A DNA stretch of 64,000 bases from Actinotignum urinale DSM 15805 (GCF_000420445.1 NZ_ATUY01000001.1:124001-188000), one strand, 5' to 3'; shown: positions 16,922 through 25,887, numbered from the stretch's first letter. The notes: generated by a model not told the origin, from the sequence alone. Made by a program: numbers and translations.

Positions 16922-17239
16922 AAATCCTCTCACGTAAAACCTTGTTAGTGGTACGACGATGGTTTCGACGAAAAACTGTATCGAAAAGGTACCTTTCGTC
17001 GTTCTTAAGTTTAGCTTCTTTCTCCCTCACTATTTTTTGCTCGAACTTTGATTCGCTGTGAAATGCATGTTCTATGAGTGTTACAACTGGGAAGGTGGGC
17101 AGTCGTCCGTCGAACATCCGTCGTACATACACGCACAAAAGACTGTATATATTTCAACACCCGATGAACATACAAGACACTTTAAACTCCGGGTGTAAAA
17201 TTAACAGCGAATTGTATATCTCCCAATAGAGGAGGAGCC
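16922..17239. other. 318-bp divergent intergenic region
   Basis: This lies between the divergent dus and PRC-barrel genes. It holds a 12-bp palindrome AAAGGTACCTTT (16985-16996), and ACACCCG near 17157 pairs with CGGGTGT near 17191. No gene, RNA or firm promoter pair could be identified. Confidence 0.4.
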
Positions 17240-17656
17240 GTGGAATCCATTCGCATTCATATTCATGACATTCTTGAAGCTGAACCACTTGATATTCACG
17301 GAAAAAGTATCGGCGAAATAACCGATGTTTTTCTGGACGCCGTCAGCCAAGAACCTATTATGATTCGCGTGGAAACTGGTTTCATTTTGGGTAAAACCCG
17401 AATTGTGCCGCTTCGTGGATCTTCTCTGACAAACAGGCACCTCACGCTTGCTATTGAAAAAGACGCCATAGATAAAGCTCCTGATTTTAAGGGAGATAGC
17501 TTGAGCAAGGAAGAACGCGCGCGAATCTACGAATACTATGCTTCCTACGAGCTCGCCAACGGACATTTTGAAACGCCTCTGGCACCCAGCAATGAAGATA
17601 TTGAACGATACCGTAAAGTTGCCATCATCAAGGACATCGAAGCGAGTTACTTCTAG
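17240..17656 (+). CDS. PRC-barrel domain protein
   Basis: Small soluble protein (138 aa). Residues 15-80 (AEPLDIHGKSIGEITDVFLDAV and on) look like a PRC-barrel, the beta-barrel found in RimM and in photosynthetic reaction-centre H subunits. The rest is helical and charged. The molecular role is unknown. GTG 17240 has a strong AGGAGGAG 3-4 nt upstream. Its TAG stop codon lies inside the first unit of a 10-bp tandem array, so array length changes could alter its last residues. Confidence 0.75.
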   Translation: MESIRIHIHDILEAEPLDIHGKSIGEITDVFLDAVSQEPIMIRVETGFILGKTRIVPLRGSSLTNRHLTLAIEKDAIDKAPDFKGDSLSKEERARIYEYYASYELANGHFETPLAPSNEDIERYRKVAIIKDIEASYF

Positions 17657-17730
17657 TCTTTTCTAGTCTTTTCTAGTCTTTTCTAGTCTTTTCTAGTCTT
17701 TTCTAGTCTTTTCTAGTCTTTTCTAGTTTT
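17651..17730. repeat. 10-bp tandem array over a stop codon
   Basis: Seven perfect copies of TTCTAGTCTT (17651-17720) are followed by an eighth with one change (TTCTAGTTTT). The first unit supplies the last codon (TTC) and the TAG stop of the PRC-barrel gene. The unit has TAG in one frame of each copy. Copy number very likely varies between strains by slippage. Confidence 0.95.
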
Positions 17731-17735
17731 TCGAA

Positions 17736-17884
17736 GTTTTTTCCCGCACAGGCGGGAGCAACACAATAATGGACTGAGGGGCACACACCTCCTACAATCT
17801 TTTCCCGCACGGGCGGGATAACTTCACGACGATATCGCCATCATCAACATCATGTAGTTTTTCTCGCACGGGTGGGAGCAACTG
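17736..17884. repeat. three CRISPR-like hairpin repeats, 59-61 bp apart
   Basis: Three related units of about 26-28 bp, cores CCCGCACAGGCGGG (17743), CCCGCACGGGCGGG (17804) and CTCGCACGGGTGGG (17863), each preceded by a run of T and followed by a GCAAC/TAACT-like tail. A 28-bp repeat, a palindromic C/G core and a unit length near 61 bp resemble type I-E CRISPR. However, the third copy encodes the last residues of the YibE/F protein (TRARKTT) and there are no cas genes in the window. I therefore favour duplicated gene-end sequence, as at other loci here, with a decayed CRISPR as the alternative. Confidence 0.7.
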
Positions 17885-19049
17885 AGGCAAGCATGGCGGC
17901 AACCGCCGTCGTTAACGGAATCGCCAAAACAAGACCAATTGAGGTTGTCAGCGTCCGTGTTATTTCCTCCGCTATAAGTTCCAGTTGCACAAGATCAAGC
18001 ACCGGCCTATCGTACATCGACGCCAAAATCAGTAGCGGCAGGGAGGCGCCCACATACGCGAAGGCAAGAGTGTAGACAGTTGAGGCGATATGGTCGCGTC
18101 CAACAGCCATCCCCCTCATAAATAAGCGCCGGCGTGGAGTTGATGGCGATTCTGCGTGAAGCTCCCAAATCGTCGAAACTTGGGTAATGGTGACGTCGTT
18201 CAAGGCACCCAAACCGGCAAGAACCATACCTGCCAAGAGAAGTGAACGCATATTTAAGCCACCCAGAGTCCACGAAAGTTGAATGCTTTCCTCGCCTACA
18301 GCTCCGGAGAGATTTTGGGCGCCTACAGCCCAGGTGGCCAGCGCCGCGGTAATCACCAAGCCGCAGAACGTTCCGATAACAGCCGTCGTGGTGCGAATAG
18401 AAATGCCGTGCGCCAAATAAATGGAGGCGAACATCATCGCCGAGGCCCCCGTGAGAATCACCCACATCGCGTTTTCTCCCGAAGCGAGCGCAGGAATCAT
18501 AAAGAAACCCACCACAAGAAGGGAAAGTGACAGCCCGCCGAGCGCCGCGAGTCCCTTCACGCGGGCAACACTAACAATCACCACAATATAGAGAATCGTG
18601 AGAATGAGGAGGGGGCTGGAACGCTCATAATCGGCGAAAATATAGCTCGGTATTGCGCTGGGTTGTGAGGGCGACGAAGGCAGCGCGGTGCCAGATGGCT
18701 GCGGGGTGAAACGCGCCTTGACGTGGTCGCCAACAGCCATGCCGGAGGCCACGATTTCCGCCGAAACATGAAGTGGAACCTCAATTCCGTCCACACTCAT
18801 GCGCACATCAGTTTCCCCAATATCGGAGGTTTTCCCCACATGGGTAATCACGCCGGAAACCTCCTGGGATGTCCCGCTACTGGCGGGAAGGGAGCCGATA
18901 ATGCTCTCGCCGCGTGGCCACAGCATCACCAATCCAATGAGAGTCGCCAACGCTAAAGGGACGACGATACAGGCAAGCGCCCGTGCCACCTTCGTTCGAA
19001 TCTCGGGTGGCAGGGGCGCTTGTTCTGTTGCATGCGCATGACGATGCAT
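17850..19049 (-). CDS. YibE/F family membrane protein
   Basis: Polytopic protein (399 aa) of the YibE/F-like family. After an N-terminal helix (about residues 25-45) comes a small extracytoplasmic beta-rich domain (EVSGVITHVGKTSDIGETDVRM), then about seven helices. Between them lies the family's conserved GLGALNDVTITQVSTIWEL and MAVGRDHIASTVYTLAFAYVG. The transported substrate or role is not established. ATG 19049 directly follows the glyS stop (TAAATG), so the two are translationally coupled. The last codons lie in one of the 60-bp-spaced hairpin repeats. Confidence 0.87.
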   Translation of the reverse strand: MHRHAHATEQAPLPPEIRTKVARALACIVVPLALATLIGLVMLWPRGESIIGSLPASSGTSQEVSGVITHVGKTSDIGETDVRMSVDGIEVPLHVSAEIVASGMAVGDHVKARFTPQPSGTALPSSPSQPSAIPSYIFADYERSSPLLILTILYIVVIVSVARVKGLAALGGLSLSLLVVGFFMIPALASGENAMWVILTGASAMMFASIYLAHGISIRTTTAVIGTFCGLVITAALATWAVGAQNLSGAVGEESIQLSWTLGGLNMRSLLLAGMVLAGLGALNDVTITQVSTIWELHAESPSTPRRRLFMRGMAVGRDHIASTVYTLAFAYVGASLPLLILASMYDRPVLDLVQLELIAEEITRTLTTSIGLVLAIPLTTAVAAMLASVAPTRARKTT

Positions 19050-20447
19050 TTAGCAACCTACAAGTTTTGTTGCCAAATAGTCACGTACACCGTCAAGAGG
19101 AATACGCACCTGCTCCATCGTGTCCCTATCGCGAATTGTTACCGCATTATCGTCGAGGGTGTCGAAATCAACGGTGATACAGAAGGGCGTGCCGATTTCG
19201 TCTTGACGACGGTAGCGGCGCCCCACGGCACCTGCCTCGTCGTAATCAATATTCCAGAATTGACGCAAGTCATCGGCAAGTTTTTTGGCGGTCGGTGTTA
19301 ATTCTTCTTTACGCGAGAGCGGAAGAACAGCCGCTTTAACCGGCGCGAGGCGCGGGTCGAGGCGAAGAACCGTACGTTTATCCACCCCACCCTTCGTATT
19401 TGGCGCCTCATCTTCCACATAGGAGCTGACAAGGAATGCCATGAGGGAACGGGTAAGCCCTGCTGAAGGCTCAATAACATACGGAGTGTAACGTTCGCCA
19501 GATGCCTGATCGAAATAGTTCAAATCCTTACCGGAATGCTGAGTGTGGGTAGAAAGATCAAAATCTGTGCGGTTTGCAATACCTTCGAGCTCTCCCCACT
19601 CTCCGCCCTGGAAACCGAAACGGAACTCAATATCGACCGTGCGCTTGGAATAGTGGGACAGCTTTTCTTGCGGGTGTTCGTAAAGGCGCAAATCTTCCTC
19701 AGGAATTCCCAAATCCTTATACCAGGCGAGGCGCTGATCAATCCAATACTGGTGCCATTCCTCATCTTCACCCGGCTTCACGAAGAATTCCAACTCCATT
19801 TGTTCAAATTCGCGGGTGCGGAAAATGAAGTTTCCGGGAGTGATTTCGTTACGGAAAGATTTACCAATCTGCCCAATACCGAAGGGCGGTTTTTTGCGCG
19901 ACGTTGTTTGGACATTAAGGAAGTTCACGAAAATGCCCTGCGCCGTTTCGGGACGAAGATAGTGCAAGCCAGATTCGTCCTCCACAGGACCAAGATAGGT
20001 TTTCAGCATCATGTTGAAATCGCGAGGTTCCGTCCACTGCCCCTTCGTCCCGCAATGCGAGCAACCGATGGAATCGAGGGTAATGCTGTCGGGATCGTCA
20101 ATATTTTTCTTCGCCGCAACATCTTCCTGGAGCTGATCCATACGGAAACGCTTGTGGCAGGACAAACATTCAATAAGGGGATCATTAAAAACACCCACAT
20201 GTCCGGAGGCAACCCACACATCGCGTGGCAAAATAATTGAGGAATCCAGGCCAACAACGTTATCGCGCCCTTGAACCATGAAGCGCCACCACTGGCGTTT
20301 AATGTTTTCTTTCAGTTCTGTCCCCAACGGCCCGTAATCCCAGGCGCTGCGCGTACCACCGTAAATTTCACCGGCTGGAAAAACAAAACCGCGACGTTTC
20401 GCAAGGGAAATAACATTATCAAGACGTGATGGAGTAGCCTTAGCCAA
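19050..20447 (-). CDS. glyS: glycyl-tRNA synthetase (homodimeric type)
   Basis: Class II synthetase (465 aa) of the alpha2 type that charges tRNA-Gly. [25 protein letters not shown] opens the catalytic domain. Motif 2 is in [33 protein letters not shown] and motif 3 in [27 protein letters not shown] and GCSHCGTKG form a possible zinc knuckle. The C-terminal anticodon domain is complete. The frame is open to 20672, but TTG 20447 with AAAGGA 7 nt upstream gives the family's usual N-terminus. No T-box leader was seen. yibE/F is coupled downstream. Confidence 0.95.
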   Translation of the reverse strand: MAKATPSRLDNVISLAKRRGFVFPAGEIYGGTRSAWDYGPLGTELKENIKRQWWRFMVQGRDNVVGLDSSIILPRDVWVASGHVGVFNDPLIECLSCHKRFRMDQLQEDVAAKKNIDDPDSITLDSIGCSHCGTKGQWTEPRDFNMMLKTYLGPVEDESGLHYLRPETAQGIFVNFLNVQTTSRKKPPFGIGQIGKSFRNEITPGNFIFRTREFEQMELEFFVKPGEDEEWHQYWIDQRLAWYKDLGIPEEDLRLYEHPQEKLSHYSKRTVDIEFRFGFQGGEWGELEGIANRTDFDLSTHTQHSGKDLNYFDQASGERYTPYVIEPSAGLTRSLMAFLVSSYVEDEAPNTKGGVDKRTVLRLDPRLAPVKAAVLPLSRKEELTPTAKKLADDLRQFWNIDYDEAGAVGRRYRRQDEIGTPFCITVDFDTLDDNAVTIRDRDTMEQVRIPLDGVRDYLATKLVGC

Positions 20448-20741
20448 CTTCTGTCCTTTCACATTGATGCGCCCAAGGCGCTTACGCGCCCGGATTGACG
20501 CGCAAACTATCCCAATTCTACAAGGATTAAGTTGTCTTCCATAGTTCGACGGGTGTGAAGCATCCCCTACACCACTGACTACATGCACGAGACTCCTACA
20601 CATTTTCGACGGAGGCCTGTTACGTGTAATCTCCACACAGATCGCCTTGTGGCAACAAACTCTACTCACCAAATATATAACCCATCACACCACGCACAAC
20701 AAATGTAAAACATCCTCGCATCCCAGCCAATAAACCCCTAA
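20448..20741. other. intergenic region upstream of glyS and znuA
   Basis: About 290 bp of divergent spacer. I see no conserved gene, RNA element or repeat here; the only clear signals are the znuA promoter and zinc operator at its right end (20742-20769). Confidence 0.4.
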
Positions 20742-20769
20742 TTGACAATGATTATCACTCGAGTACACT
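20742..20769 (+). promoter_or_regulatory. znuA promoter with Zur-type operator
   Basis: -35 TTGACA (20742-20747), 16-bp spacer and -10 TACACT (20764-20769), with the GTG of znuA 6 nt further on. A near-palindrome TGACAATGATTATCA (20743-20757, arms match at 6 of 7) covers the -35 and spacer. It resembles the actinobacterial Zur consensus TGAAAATGATTTTCA. Zinc-loaded Zur, encoded at the end of this operon, would block transcription when zinc is plentiful. Confidence 0.85.
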
Positions 20770-20775
20770 TAGACT

Positions 20776-21714
20776 GTGAATATCTTCAAAAAACTTAGCG
20801 CACTGTTTGTCGTTTCTCTCACCCTACTTGCAGGATGCTCCGGTTCTTCGGCGTCCTCACCCTCATCAACCACTTCACAGGATCCCGCAAAAATCAAAGC
20901 AACCGCTTCGTTCTTCCCTATTAAATGGCTCGTCGAAAATATTGGTGGAAAACACGTTACCGTTACCTCTGCTACGCCCACCAACGTAGAACCCCACGAT
21001 TACGAATTTTCACCCAAGGAAGTTTCCAAACTTTCCGCCTCAGACGTGGTGTTTTACGTCAAAGGTTTCCAACCCTCACTCGATCAAGCACTCACCTCCC
21101 TGGGAACAGATAAATCCGTGGACCTTTCTATCGACGCGGAACTCGTCAGCCACCCCGATCAAGCACGTGCCTGGACAAATCATGGAAAAGGTAGCGAAGC
21201 CCAAATCGACCCGCATTTCTGGCTTGACCCGGTACGAATGAAGAAAGTTGCCGCACGTATTACCGACGCCCTATCGAAAATGGATCCAGATCACGCCGCC
21301 GATTACGCAGCGAACGCGAAAAAAATCGAGGACGAACTCACACAGCTCGATGCCGATTTCTCAGCCAAACTTGCAACATGTAAAGAACGCGCTATCGTAT
21401 CCTCGCACGCCGCCTTCGGCTACCTCACAGACCGCTACAAGCTCGTCCAACTGCCCATCACCGGCCTGGACCCCGATAGCGATCCCTCCCCCGCAAATCT
21501 GCGCGAAATCAAAATGCGCATGAAGGACTACAAATCCACCGTTATTTTCTCCGAAATTCTTTCGTCGCCCAAGGCTGCCGAAACTCTTGCCCAAGAAGTC
21601 GGGGCGAAAACAGCGAAACTGGACGCCATGGAATCAGATACGACGAAGAAAGGCTACATTGCGGGAATGCGTGCTAATCTAGAGAGCCTCCACTCGAATC
21701 TTCAATGTGAATAA
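20776..21714 (+). CDS. znuA: zinc ABC transporter substrate-binding lipoprotein
   Basis: Cluster A-I metal-binding lipoprotein (312 aa). Signal peptide with lipobox LLAGC (Cys21), a Ser-rich linker, then the two-lobed binding domain. Likely zinc ligands are His in VEPHDYEFSP, His in IDPHFWLDP, His in SSHAAFGYL and the acid in GLDPDSDPS. The His-rich loop of many ZnuA proteins is short here. GTG 20776 stands at the predicted transcription start with no Shine-Dalgarno, so the message is probably leaderless. Manganese cannot be fully excluded, but the Zur gene and box argue for zinc. Confidence 0.93.
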   Translation: MNIFKKLSALFVVSLTLLAGCSGSSASSPSSTTSQDPAKIKATASFFPIKWLVENIGGKHVTVTSATPTNVEPHDYEFSPKEVSKLSASDVVFYVKGFQPSLDQALTSLGTDKSVDLSIDAELVSHPDQARAWTNHGKGSEAQIDPHFWLDPVRMKKVAARITDALSKMDPDHAADYAANAKKIEDELTQLDADFSAKLATCKERAIVSSHAAFGYLTDRYKLVQLPITGLDPDSDPSPANLREIKMRMKDYKSTVIFSEILSSPKAAETLAQEVGAKTAKLDAMESDTTKKGYIAGMRANLESLHSNLQCE

Positions 21715-21719
21715 CATCT

Positions 21720-22424
21720 ATGATAACCCCCCTATCATCATCCCCGCACCAGAGCGTGGGACAGGTGTCTGCACTTGAAGCAGATAACCTGTGTGTTACG
21801 CTCTCGGGCATCGAAATTATCCACAGCGCAAATTTATGTATCTCCTCAGGGGAATCTGTGGGTATATTTGGCCCCAACGGTTCAGGAAAATCCACCCTGA
21901 TTAAAGGGCTCCTTGGCGTTGTCCCCCACACGGGAACCGCAAAAATTTTCGGGCAAGATATTACGGTTCGTTCAGCAGTAGAGTGGAATCGTGTAGGTTA
22001 CGTTCCCCAAAACATGACACATACGGGAACCCTCCCGGCAAGCGCGCTTGAGGTGGTAAAATCCGGCCTCATTTCGGGCAAACACCTTTTCAAGGATCGC
22101 GGACGCAAAGCCCGCGCAAAAGCCATGGAAGCGCTGGATGCCGTCGGCCTGGCACACCGCGCAAACGATACCGTCCGTGTATTTAGTGGAGGGCAGCAAC
22201 ACCGCGTCCTTATCGCCCGAGCCCTTGTCCGCAAACCTGACATTCTCGTTCTCGATGAACCCCTCGCAGGAATTGACCGTGAATCGCGCGAAGAACTCGC
22301 AACGATTCTCACACGGTTACATGGTGAAGGCATCACCCTCGCCATGGTCTTGCATGAAGTTGGTGAACTCGGGCATCTTGTCCAACGCCGTATCACAGTG
22401 GAGGCAGGCCGTGTCTATTCATGA
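21720..22424 (+). CDS. znuC: zinc ABC transporter ATP-binding protein
   Basis: ABC ATPase (234 aa) powering metal uptake. Walker A GPNGSGKST, Q-loop region VGYVPQNMT, signature FSGGQQHR, Walker B ILVLDEPLAGID and H-loop VLHEVGE are all intact. ATG 21720 starts 5 nt after znuA; no good Shine-Dalgarno is seen, so coupling to znuA is likely. Its 3' end overlaps the znuB start by 14 nt. Confidence 0.94.
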   Translation: MITPLSSSPHQSVGQVSALEADNLCVTLSGIEIIHSANLCISSGESVGIFGPNGSGKSTLIKGLLGVVPHTGTAKIFGQDITVRSAVEWNRVGYVPQNMTHTGTLPASALEVVKSGLISGKHLFKDRGRKARAKAMEALDAVGLAHRANDTVRVFSGGQQHRVLIARALVRKPDILVLDEPLAGIDRESREELATILTRLHGEGITLAMVLHEVGELGHLVQRRITVEAGRVYS

Positions 22425-23298
22425 GTTTCTTTTCAGCCCCATGATGTTGCGTTCCCTCGTTGTCGCTCTTCTTGTTGGGCTCAGCGCCCCGATTATTGGA
22501 AGCTATCTTGTCCAACGTGGAATGTCGCTGATGGGTGACGGCATCGGCCACATTGCTCTCACTGGTGTTGCCATCGGCTGGATTGCCGGCGTCTGGCTTC
22601 ACGGAGATTCCACGCGCTACACAATTCCCTGCGCGCTCATTGTCTGTATTCTTGGTGCCCTCATTATTGAATGGGTTCGCTCCAGTGGATACACTTCCGG
22701 AGATACCGCGCTCGCCATTTTGTTCTATGGTGGAATCGCCTGCGGGGTGCTACTGATTTCTCTCGTGGATGGCACCACCGCGAATCTCAACTACTTCCTC
22801 TTCGGTTCCGTTACAACTGTCACGAACCTCGATATGTGGTACACCGTTGCCTTAACTGCCTTCTTGTTGGTGGTTGGTATTGGCCTGCGCGGTCCCCTTT
22901 TTTCCGTGACGAACGACGAAGGTTTTGCCCGCGCCTCCGGTTTACGTGTTCACCTGTTTAATGTTCTTATCGCGACGACGGCAGCGCTCACAGTTGCTGT
23001 TGCCATGAGGGTTGTAGGTGTCCTTCTGGTGAGCGCCATGATGATTGTTCCGGTGGCAACCGCTCAACTTGTGTGCCATTCCGTCGCCTCTACTCAACGA
23101 CTTTCTATGGCAATTGGTGTTGTTAGTTCCGTTTCGGGTTTAATTATTACATTATACTGGTCTGCTTCACCCGGTGCTATGATTGCAGTACTTCTCATCT
23201 GCATATATGCACTCACCGCATTAATTTCAGCAGTTTATCGTCGTAATCATAGGAGGGTTCATGAACGCGCCAAAACCGCGATCAACAATCCAGCGTAA
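22411..23298 (+). CDS. znuB: zinc ABC transporter permease
   Basis: ABC-3 family permease (295 aa) with eight to nine predicted helices. SYLVQRGMSLMGDGIGHIALTGVAIG is the family's N-terminal signature and RASGLRVHLFNVLIATTAALTVAVAMRVVGVLLVSAMM its core. The frame is open much further upstream inside znuC, but GTG 22411 with GGAGG 6 nt before it gives the normal N-terminus. The last 38 bp overlap the zur start. Confidence 0.94.
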   Translation: MSIHEFLFSPMMLRSLVVALLVGLSAPIIGSYLVQRGMSLMGDGIGHIALTGVAIGWIAGVWLHGDSTRYTIPCALIVCILGALIIEWVRSSGYTSGDTALAILFYGGIACGVLLISLVDGTTANLNYFLFGSVTTVTNLDMWYTVALTAFLLVVGIGLRGPLFSVTNDEGFARASGLRVHLFNVLIATTAALTVAVAMRVVGVLLVSAMMIVPVATAQLVCHSVASTQRLSMAIGVVSSVSGLIITLYWSASPGAMIAVLLICIYALTALISAVYRRNHRRVHERAKTAINNPA

Positions 23299-23707
23299 AG
23301 CAATTGTTGCGGCCATTGATAATGTGGATGCTTTCATTTCAGCCCAAGATTTACACACCGCTCTTCTCAAAGAAGGACGAAAAATAGGTCTAGCAACCGT
23401 TTACCGGACACTTTCCTCACTTGCTGAGGAGGGATATTTAGATACTCTTCAGGAGGGAACCGAAACGCTCTATCGTTCCTGCGATAACCATCACCATCAC
23501 CATCATTTAATTTGTCGAACCTGCGGAAAAACAGTGGAAATCACGGGTGAAGGCATTATTGAGGAATGGGCAAAACAGACAGCTCTTGCCAACGGTTTTT
23601 CGGATGTTGAGCATGTCCTTGAACTTATTGGCTACTGTGCTGAATGTGCCACCGAACATCAAAAAACCTCCCGGGCGAACGCCGAACACGTCGGCGCAGA
23701 AATGTAG
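23261..23707 (+). CDS. zur: Fur family zinc uptake regulator
   Basis: Fur-family repressor (148 aa). The winged helix runs to about residue 75 (ATVYRTLSSLAEEGYLDTL is the recognition region). The metal sites include a run of six His followed by LICRTCGKTVEI and a second pair in YCAECA, giving the structural CxxC...CxxC zinc. Being last in the zinc uptake operon, and with a Zur box at the operon promoter, identifies it as Zur rather than Fur. ATG 23261 has AGGAGGG upstream. It would repress its own operon when zinc is replete. Confidence 0.93.
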   Translation: MNAPKPRSTIQRKAIVAAIDNVDAFISAQDLHTALLKEGRKIGLATVYRTLSSLAEEGYLDTLQEGTETLYRSCDNHHHHHHLICRTCGKTVEITGEGIIEEWAKQTALANGFSDVEHVLELIGYCAECATEHQKTSRANAEHVGAEM

Positions 23708-23715
23708 GTTTTTCC

Positions 23716-24231
23716 GTGGATAGTTTTTCATTTTTAGCCGGTAAATCCTTTCTTTTCATCTATCTTTTTCTTTTTGTTGTCGTAAGTTTGCGTTCTTCTG
23801 CAACGTTTTGGCTTGGGCGTTACGCGACATATTTGTTACGCAAAGAGCGTTCTTCCTCAAGTCCCTTTGCTCAAAAAATTCAGGCGTGGGCGCGCAGTCC
23901 CCGTTTTGAAGCTGGCCAACGTAAGGTCGCCAAACGTGGTTGGCCACTCATTACCCTGTGTTTTTTCACCATCGGCGTGCAGAGCGTGATTCTTGTGGGC
24001 GCCGGGCTTGCCCGCGTCAAAGGATGGCATTTTGTTGCGGCGGCTTTCCCGGGCTGGATTGGTTGGGCACTCATTTATTCAACGGTTGGCATGGTGGCGC
24101 TAGCTACGCTCTGGGCAGCTATTCTTGGTAGTGTGTGGGCGTGGGTGGCAATTGTTGCCTGCCTCATTATAGGGACGTGCTGTATTGTGTGGAGTCGCTC
24201 GCGGGCAAATTCACGCAAAGTTCAAGATTAA
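23716..24231 (+). CDS. small four-helix membrane protein, function unknown
   Basis: 171-aa hydrophobic protein with four predicted helices (around residues 8-28, 75-95, 108-130, 136-160) and a basic cytoplasmic loop (RKERSSSSPFAQKIQAWARS) after helix 1. I do not recognise the family. GTG 23716 starts 8 nt after zur, so it could belong to the zinc operon, though nothing in the protein shows metal binding. A 10-bp hairpin (24248-24276) separates it from the S4 gene. Confidence 0.6.
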   Translation: MDSFSFLAGKSFLFIYLFLFVVVSLRSSATFWLGRYATYLLRKERSSSSPFAQKIQAWARSPRFEAGQRKVAKRGWPLITLCFFTIGVQSVILVGAGLARVKGWHFVAAAFPGWIGWALIYSTVGMVALATLWAAILGSVWAWVAIVACLIIGTCCIVWSRSRANSRKVQD

Positions 24232-24247
24232 AAGTACAACCACATCA

Positions 24248-24276
24248 GGTAAGGATTCGCGTGGCCAATCCTTACC
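24248..24276. terminator. 10-bp perfect hairpin before the S4 gene
   Basis: Perfect inverted repeat GGTAAGGATT / AATCCTTACC (arms 24248-24257 and 24267-24276) with a 9-nt loop and no T-tract, between the membrane protein stop and the S4 gene ribosome site. It could be a terminator or a leader hairpin of the S4 gene. Confidence 0.45.
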
Positions 24277-24298
24277 CCGTAACTTTTGAGGAGACTAC

Positions 24299-24523
24299 AT
24301 GTACGAAGTTGAGGTCGAACTCCCCATCACCCTAGGGCAGTTTGTGAAATTGTGTTCCTTGGCTCAAACGGGTGGCGAGGCTCGGGAGCTTATTACAAGT
24401 GGCGAGATTCTTGTCAACAACCAGGTTGAAACACGACGCCGACACAACCTTAATGAGGGTGATATAGTGAGTTTGCTTGATTCTCCTTACGAGGATATGC
24501 GCTTCAGAGTTGTGGGTATTTAA
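24299..24523 (+). CDS. S4 domain RNA-binding protein
   Basis: Stand-alone S4 domain (74 aa): LGQFVKLCSLAQTGGEARELITSGEILVNN is the alpha-L RNA-binding surface, followed by the GDIVSLL turn. Relatives such as YaaA/YbcJ or Hsp15-like proteins bind rRNA or ribosomal particles. The target here is unknown. ATG 24299 has GAGGAG 6 nt upstream. Confidence 0.87.
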   Translation: MYEVEVELPITLGQFVKLCSLAQTGGEARELITSGEILVNNQVETRRRHNLNEGDIVSLLDSPYEDMRFRVVGI

Positions 24524-24627
24524 AGCACGTTTCATAAAACAGATATTTTTTATGAACGCTTCACAAGCCCCAACCTGACAGTTAGTATTTTTGTAGTTTC
24601 GTTCTTTAACATAAATGAGGTATCTAA

Positions 24628-25887
24628 ATGTCGGTTATCTTTTCCCCTCTCACCTCCGAGCAGTACACACAATTCATGGAAAGCGGACCCCGACATTTCA
24701 TTTCCCAGCTCCCCGACATGGGCAAAACGTATACCTCGCTTCATCGCAAACACAACTATGTTGGGCTTATTGATACGACGACGAACACCGTCGTCGGTGC
24801 GGCGCTCATGTATTACCAGCCATGGAAAAAATTTTTTGAACGTGCCCATATTCTCTATGGCCCTACCCTCACCTGGGAACGCAAGGATTACGTAACGGCT
24901 TTCTTCAGCGGATTACAACGTTACTTGAGGAAAAAGCCTCGTGTTCTTTCCCTTCATATTTCACCTATTCTTCCCCGCGCTTTTTATGAGGACACAACAA
25001 AAGTTGCAGACAATTCTGTAGCCACAAAGGTCACCAATTTTTTGACGCAGGGTGGCTACTCTTTCGTCGACCAAAATAAGCATCCAGCACCCGATAACCC
25101 ACCCCTATTTATCTACACAAAAGATATTGAGGGAATGAGTTTCGACGAAGCCCTCCCCACACTCGCTAAAGGTTTGCGTCGCCGTTTCCGCAAAGAAGAT
25201 GGGTACGGTGTTCAGGTTCGGTGGCTCACCTCCAAAGATTTCGATATTTTCCGTGATTTATACACCTCCACAGCGAACCGTGCAGAAGATATGCACGCAA
25301 TGTCCGAAAACTCCCAGAAAACATATAAAACGCTAATGGACCACATGGGGCCGGATAAGGCGCTTCTCTGTGTCGCATTTTTCTCCGCGGCACGCTATAT
25401 CAAACAAATTCAGGAAGAACGTGAGGCGCTTCGCGAACGCCTCGCAATCCTCAACGAACGAAAAGAAACAAAGGCGCGCAACCGGGAAATTAATGAGATT
25501 ACCCAGCGTTTTGAACAACTCGACAAAGACGAAAAATGCGCACGCGACACCGCCGAAACTCTTGGTGACAGCGATATTCCACTCAATTCCGCGCTAGGTT
25601 TCGTGTGCGGAAAAGAGCTCGTTCTTCTGCTCGGTGGCATGAATAAGGACCTCGTGGAGTTCGCGCGAGATTACCCCGTAGAGCGTGCTCTGTTCAAGTG
25701 GGCTTGCGATCACGGCATGTCCATCTACAACACCTTCGGTGTTTCTTCCATCGACGACGACAATGCGTCCGATGCTCACGTCCTCGCATTTAAGCGTTTA
25801 ATGCGAGGCAATATTGAGCAGTTTATTGGCATGTATGAAAAAAGTCTGTGGCCGTGGAGCAGGGCGTTAGGCGCTGTTGTTAACTAG
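24628..25887 (+). CDS. FemABX family peptidoglycan bridge aminoacyltransferase
   Basis: Fem-type ligase (419 aa) that uses aminoacyl-tRNA to add bridge residues to lipid-linked peptidoglycan precursor in the cytoplasm. It shows the two GNAT-like domains: AHILYGPTLTW and the FVDQNKHPAPDNPPLFIYTKDI region in the first, LGFVCGKELVLLLGGMN and RALFKWACDHGMSIYNTFGVS in the second. A charged coiled-coil arm (about residues 255-320) lies between, as in FemA. The residue added cannot be assigned. Its presence fits a Lys- or Orn-type peptidoglycan, in line with the MurE motif. It stands alone, with GAGG 7-8 nt before ATG 24628. Confidence 0.9.
   Translation: MSVIFSPLTSEQYTQFMESGPRHFISQLPDMGKTYTSLHRKHNYVGLIDTTTNTVVGAALMYYQPWKKFFERAHILYGPTLTWERKDYVTAFFSGLQRYLRKKPRVLSLHISPILPRAFYEDTTKVADNSVATKVTNFLTQGGYSFVDQNKHPAPDNPPLFIYTKDIEGMSFDEALPTLAKGLRRRFRKEDGYGVQVRWLTSKDFDIFRDLYTSTANRAEDMHAMSENSQKTYKTLMDHMGPDKALLCVAFFSAARYIKQIQEEREALRERLAILNERKETKARNREINEITQRFEQLDKDEKCARDTAETLGDSDIPLNSALGFVCGKELVLLLGGMNKDLVEFARDYPVERALFKWACDHGMSIYNTFGVSSIDDDNASDAHVLAFKRLMRGNIEQFIGMYEKSLWPWSRALGAVVN

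Noticed and set aside
17736-17884. Repeats as Rho-independent terminators
   Set aside because: The T-run precedes the hairpin on the plus strand and an A-run follows it on the minus strand, the wrong order for termination on either strand.
19536-20240. 234-aa open frame antisense to glyS
   Set aside because: Fully inside the conserved synthetase, no start signal or family features.
20448-20741. T-box or glycine riboswitch for glyS
   Set aside because: No T-box sequence (the conserved TGG-containing bulge followed by a terminator) and no tandem glycine aptamer pattern was found.
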